Shown piece by piece: positions 35,284 through 45,663 of a stretch of 64,000 nucleotides of DNA. The DNA comes from Phragmites australis (lineage: Eukaryota > Streptophyta > Magnoliopsida > Poales > Poaceae): positions 8,287,501-8,351,500 of the forward strand of contig NC_084932.1 in the NCBI RefSeq assembly GCF_958298935.1. The letters run 5' to 3'. The position numbers and the translations under genes are program-made. Under the pieces are notes generated by a model. The model searched no databases, had not been told where the DNA came from, and was given only the letters and a program-made list of their open reading frames with translations. Within the stretch, counting starts at the first letter, position 1. Every line of letters begins with the position of its first letter.

Positions 35284-37076
35284 TGAAAGTGCCTAGAGGG
35301 GGGTGAATAGGTTTTTCTGAAAATTAAAACTAAAACAACGGATTAAAACTGCCGGATACTCCTGTAAAGGTCGGATACTCCAGTCTGGTCTGGAGTATCC
35401 GGTCTAGTCCGGAAATCAAGAACAACTATGAATTAAAACGAGCAGCTAGAATCTAAAGGTGTAGCTATGTCTACTAGTTATCACAGAGCTAAAACAACAG
35501 TTAATATTAGCAAGATGATCACTAAGGCAACTTATATGTAAATTCACAAATTCTCACAATTAAATAAATTGCACAAATAAGAACGCGAGAGATTATCCCG
35601 GAATTTGGCCACCTCACAAAGAAGTGCCTACATCTCCGTTGAGGAGCACAAAGAGCCGGGTCTTTTCCAACCCTATCCTCTTCTACCGACCACAAAGATC
35701 AAGCTAGAATTTCCTTACTTAATTTGAAGTCGATTACAAACTTCCTGTGGCACTCCACAAAGATTGGGTACTCTACGGGCAACGCCTTGCCGTCTAGAAG
35801 TACAAAGCTTCAAGAGTAAAGATCACAGCGAATGCTCGAGGAAGAACTCAATGCTCAAGTGGCTTAATCTCACTCCAAACCCAAACTCACTAAATTTTGC
35901 AAAACTTAGCACTAGAGGTGGTTGGAGGGACTTTGAATGCTCTTAGAATGCTCAAGGAGTCTAGAGTTCACCAGCAACAGCAAGCATTTAATGCTAAGGG
36001 GTGTGGGAGTATATATAGCCCTCTCTCAAAAATTAGCAATTACTGTTCTGTCAGACCTGACCGGAGTATCCGGTGAACACCAAAGTATCCAGTACCAAAT
36101 CCAAAAACGGCGTCAGAACGGTCACAAAACGTGTCAGAACTAGCCATTACAAATTCTGTTAAGTTACCGGAGTCTCCGGTGAACACCGGAGTCTCCGGTC
36201 CTGACAGGGCTATCCAAAAATGGTGTTAGAACGGTCACAGAACGTGTCAGAACTAGCCGTTACGATTCTGTTAAGTTACCGGAGTCTCCGGTCCTGACAG
36301 GGCTATCAATTAGACTAAGTTCGGAGACTTGCCGGAACCTCCGGCCTCTCCAGGTACCGGAGTATCCGGTGAACACCGGAGACTCCAGTCTTTTTTATCA
36401 AAAAGAATAAATGTTAACTGAGACACCCCTACCGTTGTCTCCCTCGAAAACTCCGGTTAAAACAATTTCTCCTACCGGAGTATCCGGTGAACACCGGAGA
36501 CTCCGGTCTTTTTCAATAAAAATAAAGACTTAACCGATTGACCTCTGGTGGAGTCTCCCTCGGAGACTCCGGCCTTAAAACTCACATACTACCGAAGTAT
36601 CCGGTGAACACCGGAGACTCCGATTTTTTTCAACAAAAATAAATCGGAACCGAGCACCCTCTGCCGGAGTCTACCTCGGAGACTCCAGACTAAATACTGA
36701 GTACCGGAGTATCCGGTGAACACCGGAGACTCCGGACTCTGTGAACTTTGCAAAACTAACCCGGTGTCCGTGGGTGAGTGTGTCTCTCAACTTATTGGTT
36801 CTAAAGGATATCTTGAGCATTGAGACACTAATCAAGCAATCAAATGCAACCCTCTTAATAGAGCGGCTATCCTAGACTCAATTTCAAAATTAAAAGAATT
36901 TAAATCCTATTGAGTACTCCTAGTTCCTTCTCCTTTCTTTTCGACGGGCGTCAAACATCATATGTCTTCTCAATTTAGACTTAGACCTGTTCATGACTTA
37001 GATAAACATATTAGATCCTTAATCGTTTTGTCGTTAAGAAGCTAAAACCCACTTAGGGGTCCTAGATGCACTTTCA
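35284..37076 (-). repeat. 3' LTR of the Sirevirus
   Basis: 1,793 bp, direct repeat of 45664-47345. It carries about a dozen copies of CCGGAGTATCCGGTGAACAC / CCGGAGACTCCGG palindromes between 36055 and 36745, and a TATA box on the minus strand (GGCTATATATACTCCC, 36008-36020). It is about 111 bp longer than the other LTR because of a partial tandem duplication of roughly 113 bp (36115-36227 and 36228 on). The stretch 35430-35555 differs at about one base from 45810-45935, whereas the first 100 bp differ at about eight. Confidence 0.93.
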
Positions 37077-37090
37077 ATCTCCCCCTTTTT
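37077..37090 (-). other. Polypurine tract of the Sirevirus
   Basis: On the minus strand AAAAAGGGGGAGAT directly precedes the TGAAAGTGC start of the 3' LTR. This is the usual Sirevirus polypurine tract. Confidence 0.9.
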
Positions 37091-37530
37091 GGTGATTGAT
37101 GACAACACAATTAAAGCTTACAAAAAGATATTTGAAACAGGATTTTGAATTCTAGAAGATATGGTGAGCTCCTCCTAAATGTGTGCATTGGTTTAAGATT
37201 GAGTTACATTCAAATGCACATATTCAAGATTTAAATTTGTAAGAGCTCCCCCTATATCCTAGGATCCGTGGGATGCAATATTAAGTAAACAAGATGCATA
37301 TGGCAAGATATGAATCACACTTAATTTAAGAAATATGATAAGAATCACACTAACATAAAAAGTCTTACAAATTCAAATAGAGCACATAGTTCATCACACA
37401 AACAATAGAGTCCAAATGTCCAACAACGATGAAATAGAGTCTAAAGCTAGAAAAGAAAGAAACTAAGGAAACTAAGAATCGGATAACTCTCTCTCCCCCT
37501 TTGGCATCAAGCACCAAAAAGAGAGAGAAC
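37091..37530 (-). other. Spacer between env-like ORF and PPT
   Basis: 440 bp without a credible ORF. It would be the 3' untranslated part of an env-like transcript ending in the 3' LTR. Confidence 0.5.
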
Positions 37531-39288
37531 CTAATCGCTTCTGGCTTCTTCATCGTTGTCGGTGTCATCATCATCATCACTTCCATCATTGTCGTTGCCA
37601 GGAGATGAGCTTGCTACAGGAACGGCGTCGGAGGAGTCATCTTGAACTTGAGTTTGAGAGCTCTCGGCAGCTGCTTGGGCTTCATCATACCATGCCCATG
37701 GATTTTCAAATTCAACCGGTGCACTTTATGCTTCATCCGAAGCGATGGGTGAGCAAGGTGGCTGAAGGTTCATGGAGGCATACATAGCTTTCTGACGCTT
37801 CTCCATTTTCTTCAAACGAACACTTTTCTCCTTGATCTGAGTAGCATTATGAATGCACACTCTGAAAATTGCTTTGAGAGCACTTTTGATAAAAGATGAC
37901 CCTCGAGGAGGAGCACATCTCGAGGCAAACTTCCTTGAGCTTGGTGGAGCATGAGGAGGTGATGGCAAGGGAGATGGAGCTCGGATGTTAAGGGGTCTCA
38001 TCCGATAGGGTTCATGTTTTATCTCCTTCACAAAGGTTTTCTTGGATACTCTCTCAATGATAAACATGATATAGGGAGCGTATCCACAACTCTTGATGGG
38101 CGATTTGGATGTGAACACAATTTCTTCCCAAAGAAAATACACCACACTGGGAGCATGATCATTGGACATGGCGGCAGGAGATTCCTAGAGATGCTCTGCA
38201 TAGTTGTCGCATCCCCGCTCTTTGGTGCTAAAGTGAGTCGAAACAAGGAGTTTAAGCAACGGTAGAATGGTCTCATTCCTGTAAGTTTTCCAAATTCGAC
38301 TCGTCCATGGTTAAGATACATGAACCCAAGCTCTTCCAAAGTATCTTAACCATGGACGAGTTGATTCTCATTATGGATTTGATCCTTGGATGTGTCTCGA
38401 GTATTAAAATGAAAATGATGAGCAAATCCTCTGAAGCTTATTTTGTACTGGACTCCCTCGGTCATCCAATGCATAAAGGGATTCTCCGATCCCTCGAACC
38501 AAACGGTGGCATAAAATTGTGCGATGACTTCCTTGCACCAATCATTCTTGAATGCCATTATGTTCTTGAATTTCTTGCTCTCACATGCAGCGATCACTTC
38601 ATTGAACATGGGATCATTTTTCTGAGCCATGTAATTCCAACCAATCCACTGCATATGTGTAATTGGCTTCTTCTTTGATAGGATCACTGTTCATAAAAAT
38701 CTGCTTGGAAGTCATTCCAAAAGCGATGATCTGCGACATTCTTCTCATAGTCATACGGGTTGTTCAATCTCTCATTCACCACCCTGGATGCATGCCTCAT
38801 GTAGTTCATTGTTTGCTTCGGAGTGTCAAAGATAGTTGCAGTCCTTAGTGGTCTATGGAGTTTCAAAGGTCCAATCACATCATCAGCTTCCTCTTCTTCC
38901 TCAACCTCTCCCTCAGCTTCATCGGACCCAGAACTGATTTCTATGGCGATGCCTTTGCCTCTCTCTTCTCGAGAAGGCATCCCACCTCTTCCCCTTCCTG
39001 CTGTCACCCGGGCTACACCCTTTCCACGACCACTTTCGTGGCCCCTCATTGATTGACTCTTGGTTCGACACAGAGTGACCACGTCTTTTTGCGGATCTTC
39101 AGCAAATGTCCCTTCTTCTATGTGAATTCCTCTTCCTGTGGCCACTTTGCGGACTCTCTCACCGCTTGCATGCCCACTCCCGCTATCCTCTGAATGGGCC
39201 GGTGCTCTTGCCTCTTAAGCACGAGGATCATTCTTTTGTTTCTTCTTCCTCTCAAATATGTGACCCTTCACAAAGCGATCTTCGGCCA
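37531..39288 (-). pseudogene. env-like ORF of the Sirevirus, with breaks
   Basis: The start is MAEDRFVKGHIFERKKKQKN at 39288. An early stop and a shift follow, then a basic RG-rich and acidic stretch (GRGRGGMPSREERGKGIAIE; EEEEEADD), then RFWNDFQADFYEQ and a stop (38684), and PITHMQWIGWNYMAQKNDPM with FKNDWCKEVIAQFYATVWFE. A further stop lies in a hairpin near 38346. Then SPIKSCGYAPYIMFIIERVS, NLQPPCSPIASDEA and an Asp-rich tail to 37531. I know this arrangement as the ORF after pol in grass Sireviruses. No signal peptide or clear membrane segment is seen, so env is a name by position only. At least two frameshifts and three stops. Confidence 0.75.
38299..38361. repeat. Perfect 21-bp inverted repeat with 21-nt loop
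   Basis: 38299-38319 (ACTCGTCCATGGTTAAGATA plus C) is the exact reverse complement of 38341-38361. The stop codon that splits the env-like ORF near 38346 lies inside the right arm (the TTAAC of GTATCTTAACCATGG). Confidence 0.95.
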
Positions 39289-39302
39289 TAGCAAATTACC
39301 TG

Positions 39303-39920
39303 AGAGAGATAGAAGGAATAAGGAGGATATGAAGAACACTAATGAATAGAATGTTACTGAAAAACAGGCAGACACCGGATACTCCAGTCAGCCCGAGAAA
39401 TCCCCCAAAACCTAGGTTTTGGAAGATTTGGCCGACAAGAGTTGAATCTGGTTTAGGGATAAGTTCTAGGAAGTATATGGAGCTATTCTACCAAGGGAAA
39501 TCGATCCTAGATAAGGGCATTGATAGATCGGGAAGATTTGGGAAAAAGTACCTTTTGAAGCAAAAATACTCTGGAGATTTTGATGAATAGAGTTTTTCGG
39601 AGATTCCGGCCTTGAATCCAAGTGAGGAACTATGAAAATCTTGAAGCTCCTTGGTTGTTCCTCAAAAATCGCCGGAGAGACTAAGTTTGGGAGAGAGGAG
39701 TTGAGAATAGATGAGTTTGAGGAACTGTTCGGGCAGGGGGTTATATAAGAAATCTGGAGATCCCGGAGACTCTGGTGAAGACCGGAGACTCCAGTCCTGA
39801 TACTTTACCGGAGAGTCCGATGAAGATCGGACTATCCGGTAACTGGAACCTGGACAGGAATCAGCTGGAAAAGTGAACAGTGTCAGGTCCGGATACTCCG
39901 GTGAACACTGGACATTCTAG
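39303..39920 (-). promoter_or_regulatory. LTR-like internal promoter and leader before the env-like ORF
   Basis: Read on the minus strand from 39920: palindrome copies (CCGGTGAACACTGG context near 39895-39910; ACCGGAGACTCCAGTC near 39780-39796; CCGGAGACTCTGG near 39763-39776), then a TATA box (TCTTATATAACCCCC, about 39750-39737), then about 450 nt to the env-like ATG. This is the same order as in the LTRs (array, then TATA). The leader has a donor-like AAAAGGTACTTTT (39557) and a pyrimidine-rich acceptor TTCTATCTCTCTCAG ending near 39303, 14 nt before the ATG. The rest of the spacer up to 40182 has no ORF. Confidence 0.5.
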
Positions 39921-40182
39921 CACCTGGAACTGTTACAGAATAGATTGAAGGCTGAAATTTGGGGAGGAATTTTTCAGAAGAAGGCCATTGGACATAAAGG
40001 ACTAATTTGCTAAATGTGATCAGCCAACAAGCATCATTACATAACTATGATCACAAATTGCAAATTATGATCGAGAGATCAAAGAACCAAATAATTTTGA
40101 GAAATTCACTCAAAAATGCAGTTTTCGCAAACTCCTAGCTAAGAAAACTACAAATCTATAACAAGCAAATGTATGCAACAGT

Positions 40183-41757
40183 TCAAGCCACGTTTCGAGA
40201 ATCTAGGATATTTAATTCACTTCTCAACTCGCAAAACCTTTGCTCGTCTAGTGGCTTAGTGAGGATATCGGCTAGTTGTCTTTCTATTCTCACATGGCAA
40301 ATATCGATATCCCCTTTTGTTGCATGGTCTCTCAAGAAGTGATGTCTAATGTCTATGTGCTTGGTTCTTGAGTGTTGTACGAGATTGTTGGCTATTTTGA
40401 TGGCACTCTCATTATCACACAAAAGTGGAATTTTGGATGTTTTGTGGCCATAATCTCTTAGTGTTTGCCTCATCCATAGGAGTTGAGCACAACAAGCTCC
40501 CGCGGCAACATATTCGGCTTCGGCGGTGGATAGGGCTACGGAGTTTTGTTTCTTAGACGACCAAGACACTAAGGACCTACCTAAGAATTAGCAAGTCCCC
40601 GAAGTGCTTTTTCTATCTACTTTGCAACCGGCATAGTCGGAATCCGAATAGCCGATGAGGTCGAAGGATGACCCTTTAGGATACCATAAGCTAAGGTAAG
40701 GTGTATGAACTAAATATCGAAGAATCCTCTTAACGGCCATTAAATGACACTCTTTTGGAGCGGCTTGAAATCTTACACACATGCACACACTAAGCATGAT
40801 ATCGGGCCTAGATGCACAAAGATAAAGCAAAGAACCTATAATGGAGCGATATACCTTTTGATCCACACTTTTTCTTTCTCTATTGAGATCAAGATGTCCA
40901 TTAGTTTGCATAGGTGTCTTGATCGGTTTGGCATTCTCCATGTCAAACTTCTTGAGCATGTCTTTGATATACTTTGTTTGGCAAATGAAGGTTCCTTCCT
41001 TGAGTTGTTTGATTTGAAATCCGAGAAAGAACTTCAATTCCCCCATCATAGACATCTCAAAACTCTTTGTCATGATCCTACTAAAATCTTCACAAAATTG
41101 TTGATTAGTAGAACCAAATATAATATCATCGACATATATTTGGCAAACAAATAAATCATTATCAACATTCCTGGTAAAGAGAGTAGAGTCGGCTTTGCCT
41201 ATTTCAAAGCCCTTTTTGACAAGAAAATTCCTAAGGCATTCATACCATACTCTAGGAGCTTGCTTTAGCCCATAGAGCGCCTTATGGAGTTTGTAAACAT
41301 GTGCGGAATGCTTGGGATCTTCAAAGCCGGGCGGTTGCTCCACATATACCCATTCGGAGATTGGTCCATTGAGAAATGCACTCTTCACATCCATTTGATA
41401 TAGCTTGAAATCATGGTGAGTAGCATAGGCTAATAATATACGAATTGACTCAACTCTAGCTACGGGAGCATAAGTCTCACCAAAATCCAAACCTTCGATT
41501 TGAGTGAACCCTTGAGCAACCAATCGTGCTTTGTTCCTTGTTACTATCCCATTTTCATCTTGTTTGTTGCGAAAGACCCATTTTGTGCCAATCACATTTT
41601 GCTTTGGCCTTTCCACCAAGGACCAAACTTCATTTCTTTTGAAGTTGTTCAATTCTTCTTGCATGGCGATCACCCAATCCGGATCATCAAGAGCTTCTTC
41701 TACCTTCAAAGGCTCCAAAGAGGAAACAAAAGAGTAAAATTCACCAAAAATTTGCAA
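40183..41757 (-). pseudogene. pol: Sirevirus reverse transcriptase and RNase H
   Basis: RT runs from 41757 to 40588. It has [20 protein letters not shown] near residue 44, [13 protein letters not shown] with a catalytic Asp, [20 protein letters not shown] and the catalytic [10 protein letters not shown] intact, then [15 protein letters not shown]. An in-frame TAA at 40588-40590 separates it from RNase H (40569-40183), which has SVALSTAEAEYVAAG, LLCDNESAIKIANN and LADILTKPLDEQRF. A frameshift near 41745 separates it from integrase. Apart from these breaks it is full length for a copia RT-RNase H. Confidence 0.92.
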
Positions 41758-43435
41758 TTCTTAAACGAGTAGTTACCCCCTTTTGTATATTACCAAGTAT
41801 GTTATTCACAGGGTGATCTCTTTGGATGCTTTTATGAACGCGAGGGTATGGTACTTGAGATTGATGTTGAATATCTCCCACTTCATCATCCAAAAAGTTA
41901 TTTGGGTCTTCATAGTCTTTATTTTGATCTTGTGGTCGTTTGTCGCCTTGATCATGAGTTGATGTTGATGGTTCCACTTGCATTGATGAAGATGGTTAAT
42001 CTTGATCATTTTGAGTCTCTTGTAGCTTTTGTTGCTCTAAAGGCTTGATTTCACCAATTGCCATCTTCTTGATTGCTTCGCTTGGTATTTCTTTGTCACC
42101 TAGCACATTAGGATCAACTTGCTCCACTTGGGAGCCATTAGATTCATTAAATGTCACGTCTCTCGCAATTTCAACGCAACCGGTGGTTTTGTTGAAAATA
42201 CGGTAGGCGTAGGCATTTGATCCATAACCAAGCATAAAACCTTCATCTACTTTTGGAGCAAATTTAGAACTTCTTGCCTTCTTATTTAAAATAAAGCATT
42301 TTCTACCAAAAACTTTAAAGTAGGAAACATTTGATTTGTTACCGGTTAGAAGCTCATATGCGGTCTTGTTCAATATCTTGTGTAGATACAACCGGTTGAT
42401 GGCATGGCATACGGTGTTGATTGCTTCTGCCCAAAATTGATCCGATACCTTGTATTCATCAAGCATTGTTCTTGCGGACTCAATTAGAGTCCTATTTTTC
42501 CTCTCGACCACTCCATTTTGTTGAGGGGAGTAAGGAACCGAGAATTCATGCTTGATTCCCTCTTCATCAAGAAACTCTTCAACTTGTATATTCTTGAACT
42601 CACTTCCGTTGTCACTTCTCACTCTCTTGATCTTCACTTCGAACTCATTTTGGGCTCTTCTTACAAACTTCTTGAAAATAGCTTGTGTTTCGCTTTTGTC
42701 ATGCAAGAAGAATACCCAAGTGAAATGTGAAAAGTTATCAACAATAACTAAACCATATTTGTTACCTCCAATACTTATGTAGGCAATCAACCCAAATAAG
42801 TCCATGTGGAGGAGTTCCAATGGTCTTGTAGTTGTCATCACATTTTTAACGGGATGAGATGCTCCAACTTGCTTTCCCACTTGGCAAGCACTACAAATTC
42901 TATTTTTCTCAAAAGAAACATTTATTAGTCCTAGGATGTGTTCGCCTTTTTGAAGTTTAGACAAATTCCTCATGCCAACATGAGCTAGTCGGCGGTGCCA
43001 AAGCCAACCCATGCTAGACTTAGCCATCAAGCAAGTTTTAGGCTTCACTTCATCCGTTGAAAAATTAACAAGATAAAGTTTATCCTTTAACTTAACGGTG
43101 AAAGCTATTAAGACGTCTTCCCTTCTAGAGACAATCACACTCTCATTGGTAAAAAGACAATTATAACCTATCTCACATAATTGAGACATGGATAACAAAT
43201 TGTAATTAAGAGATTTGACTAACAAGACATTTGAAATAGAATGATCATTTGAGATGGAAATTTTACCTAGGCCTATTACCTCTCCTTTTCCATTATCACC
43301 AAAAATGATGTTTTCATGAGATCCTCCATTTTCTTCAAAGGATGAAAGCATACTCTTTTCTCCAGTCATGTGATTTGTACATCCACTATCAATGACCCAA
43401 CTTGATCCACCGGAGGAGTATGCCTACAAAACAAA
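41741..43435 (-). pseudogene. pol: Sirevirus protease and integrase
   Basis: Protease begins around 43424 with SSWVIDSGCTNHMTGEKSML (Asp-Ser-Gly active site), directly after an in-frame TAG at 43425-43427. Integrase follows: zinc-binding HRRLAHVGMRNLSKL with CSACQVG, then ELLHMDLFGL (first Asp), VRSDNGSEFKN (second Asp) and QQNGVVERKNRTLIES (Glu), all intact. The C-terminal part has KVFGRKCFILNKK. An in-frame stop at 41996-41998 is followed by 80 more codons in frame (to 41741), then a frameshift into RT. Confidence 0.9.
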
Positions 43436-43436
43436 G

Positions 43437-45609
43437 TTATGCCTTTATTTTAGATACCCAAATTTGTTTGGGTCCTTTAGCGTTAATCACAAGCACTTTT
43501 GGCACCCACACATTCCTTTTAACAATTCTATCTCTTGTGTGAGGACCAACATAGAGAGCAACCACTTTACCACGGTGGTCTCTCTTGAGCATATATGAGG
43601 CATAGAATGAGCATTGAGGAGCATGAGCCTTTGGTTGCCTTGTTTGAGCCGTGTGATCAACTTGCTTGCCTCCTTTGACAAACTTGAGGCATTCCACTCC
43701 ATTCAATAGCACATGACCATTTGGTTTGCTCGTGTATTGATCAAATTCAAGACCTCTCTTTAGCTTGTTATCCTTGGCTTGGATGGTCTTGTAAAGTGCA
43801 TCTTTTGATTTATAGTTTTGATGCATCCATATTTGACCAAGGCATTTAGCCTCTCATTCTCCTTTTGTAATGCTTGCAAGGATTCAACATTAGTGGTATA
43901 AGCATTTATATCATAGTTGAAACAACGAGAGCATCCATTGCTAGTAGATGCACTAGATAGTAAATTAGCTTCATTAGAGTTGGATGAGCCTTTCTTAAGG
44001 ATATCAATTTGTGTTTCAAGAGTTTTATAATTTTTATCCAAACAAGATAATTTCTCTTGAAGCAAGAAATTGTTACTCTTAAGGTCGGCAATTGAGGAAT
44101 TGGCCAAATCATAATCATTTGATAATTTCTCAACTTTCTCCTTCTCTTTAGCAAAGAGCTCCTCGAGTTCAAGGTTTCTCTCCTTTTCAAGGATGAGCAA
44201 GTCCTCTTGTCTCTCGAGGGTCTCCTCATGACTATCTATTGTATCCATTAGCTCCTTTATTTTAGCCATAACATTTTTATTCAAACCTTTAAACAAGCTA
44301 TCACGATCACTATCATATTCACTATCGCTATCTAAAAGCATGGATTGAGATTTTACCTTGCGGCTTTTAGCCATGAAGCACTTTGGGGAGTCGTCATCAT
44401 CATCACTCATTAAGAGTGATTTTCTTGGTGTTGGCTCATGGATGGCAATGGTGGCGACTCCTTCATCATCGGAGTCAGAGTCGGAGTTTGAATCCCACTC
44501 TTCTCCAATGTGTGCTTGGCCCGAATATTTCTTCTTGTATATCTTGTTCTTGTCCTTCTTGTATGGCTTGATCTTATTGTCTTCTTTGTCCTTTCTTTTG
44601 TTCTTGTTTGGACAATTGACTATGAAGTGACCAACTTCGCCACATTCATAGCATGCCCTTCTTGATGTTCTCTTCTTGGGCATGTCTCGCTTGTATTTTG
44701 AGTAGCCTCCCTTTCTCATGAACTTCTTGAATCTTTTCACAAAGAAGGCCATTTCTTCATCTTCGGAGCTTTCCTCTTCACTTGTACTTGATTCTTGAGC
44801 TTGCTTGCTTTTGCTTGCCTTGAATGCAACCTCCTTGTTCTTGGAGGTTGAGCTTTGTTTGGCATGAATCTTCACTTCATTTGCTTCTTCTTCCATGAGC
44901 TCATGAGCAAGGATCCTTCTAAGCACATCGCTTGGTGTAAGCCTCTTGTAATCTCTTCTCTCTCGGAGGAGTGTCACCAAAGTGGGGTTTCTAGGAGCAA
45001 ATGCTCTAAGCAATCTCTTTAACACTTTGTGATCATCAATGTCCTCACTCCCGAGCCCTCTTAGCTTGTTCACAAGCACCATCATCCGATCATACATGGC
45101 TTGAGGAGTTTCATGATCTTCCATCACAAATCTTCCTAGCTTGCCCTCAAGTAGCTCTACCTTAGATTCTCTTACACTTGTCCCTTCATGAGCAACTTGA
45201 AGAGTATCCCAAATTTGCTTGGCTTCTTCAAGTCCATCCACTTTATTGAATTCTTCCGGACTCAAGGCACTAAGCAATACACTTGTGGCTTGAGCATTGC
45301 GGTGCATATTTTGTTCTTCACTTGAGGTGAGCTCTTGACCTTCCTCTGGCAACTCAAATCCTGTGCAAACAATCTTCCAAATACTAGGATGAAGAGAGAT
45401 TAAATGCATTTTTATTTTGTGCCTCCAAGCGGTATAATGTGTACCATCGAAAAATGGTGCACGCCCCCGGAAGGCACGGAGATATAGTTGTTTGAAGAAT
45501 TTAAATGATCATAATTGAAAGGAATTTCACTTCCCTTTCCTTTACCATTACCGTCATCATTCTTCGATGGATCATCTTTAAAACCCCTCGGACTTCCGGA
45601 TGTCGACAT
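43437..45609 (-). pseudogene. gag: Sirevirus gag with zinc knuckle and coiled coil
   Basis: The start is MSTSGSPRGFKDD at 45609. A 2-nt insertion near 45467 shifts the frame; the main open frame is 45409-43760 (549 codons). It has the copia Gag core (EAKQIWDTLQVAHEGTSVRE; LRAFAPRNPTLVTLLRE), an acidic linker, CYECGEVGHFIVNC (CX2CX4HX4C) near residue 253, and a long heptad-like coiled coil (about residues 385-470), typical of Sirevirus Gag. A frameshift near 43815 leads into 43826-43437, a basic segment that links to protease. Confidence 0.9.
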
Positions 45610-45646
45610 AATAATTCCCTCCAAGCGGTGAAGCTTTGTAGGAGGT

Positions 45647-45662
45647 TAGGCTCTGATACTAA
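45647..45662 (-). other. Primer-binding site of the Sirevirus
   Basis: On the minus strand, one base after the end of the 5' LTR, the sequence reads TTAGTATCAGAGCCTA. It matches the initiator Met tRNA complement (TGGTATCAGAGCC) at all but the second base of the 13-base core. Confidence 0.85.
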
Positions 45663-45663
45663 T

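Noticed and set aside
36055..36745. Regularly spaced repeats that could suggest a CRISPR array
   Set aside because: Repeats are palindromic CCGGTG units inside an LTR of a plant retrotransposon, with irregular spacing and no cas genes.
44358..44630. 90-codon plus-strand ORF
   Set aside because: Antisense shadow of the Sirevirus gag frame.
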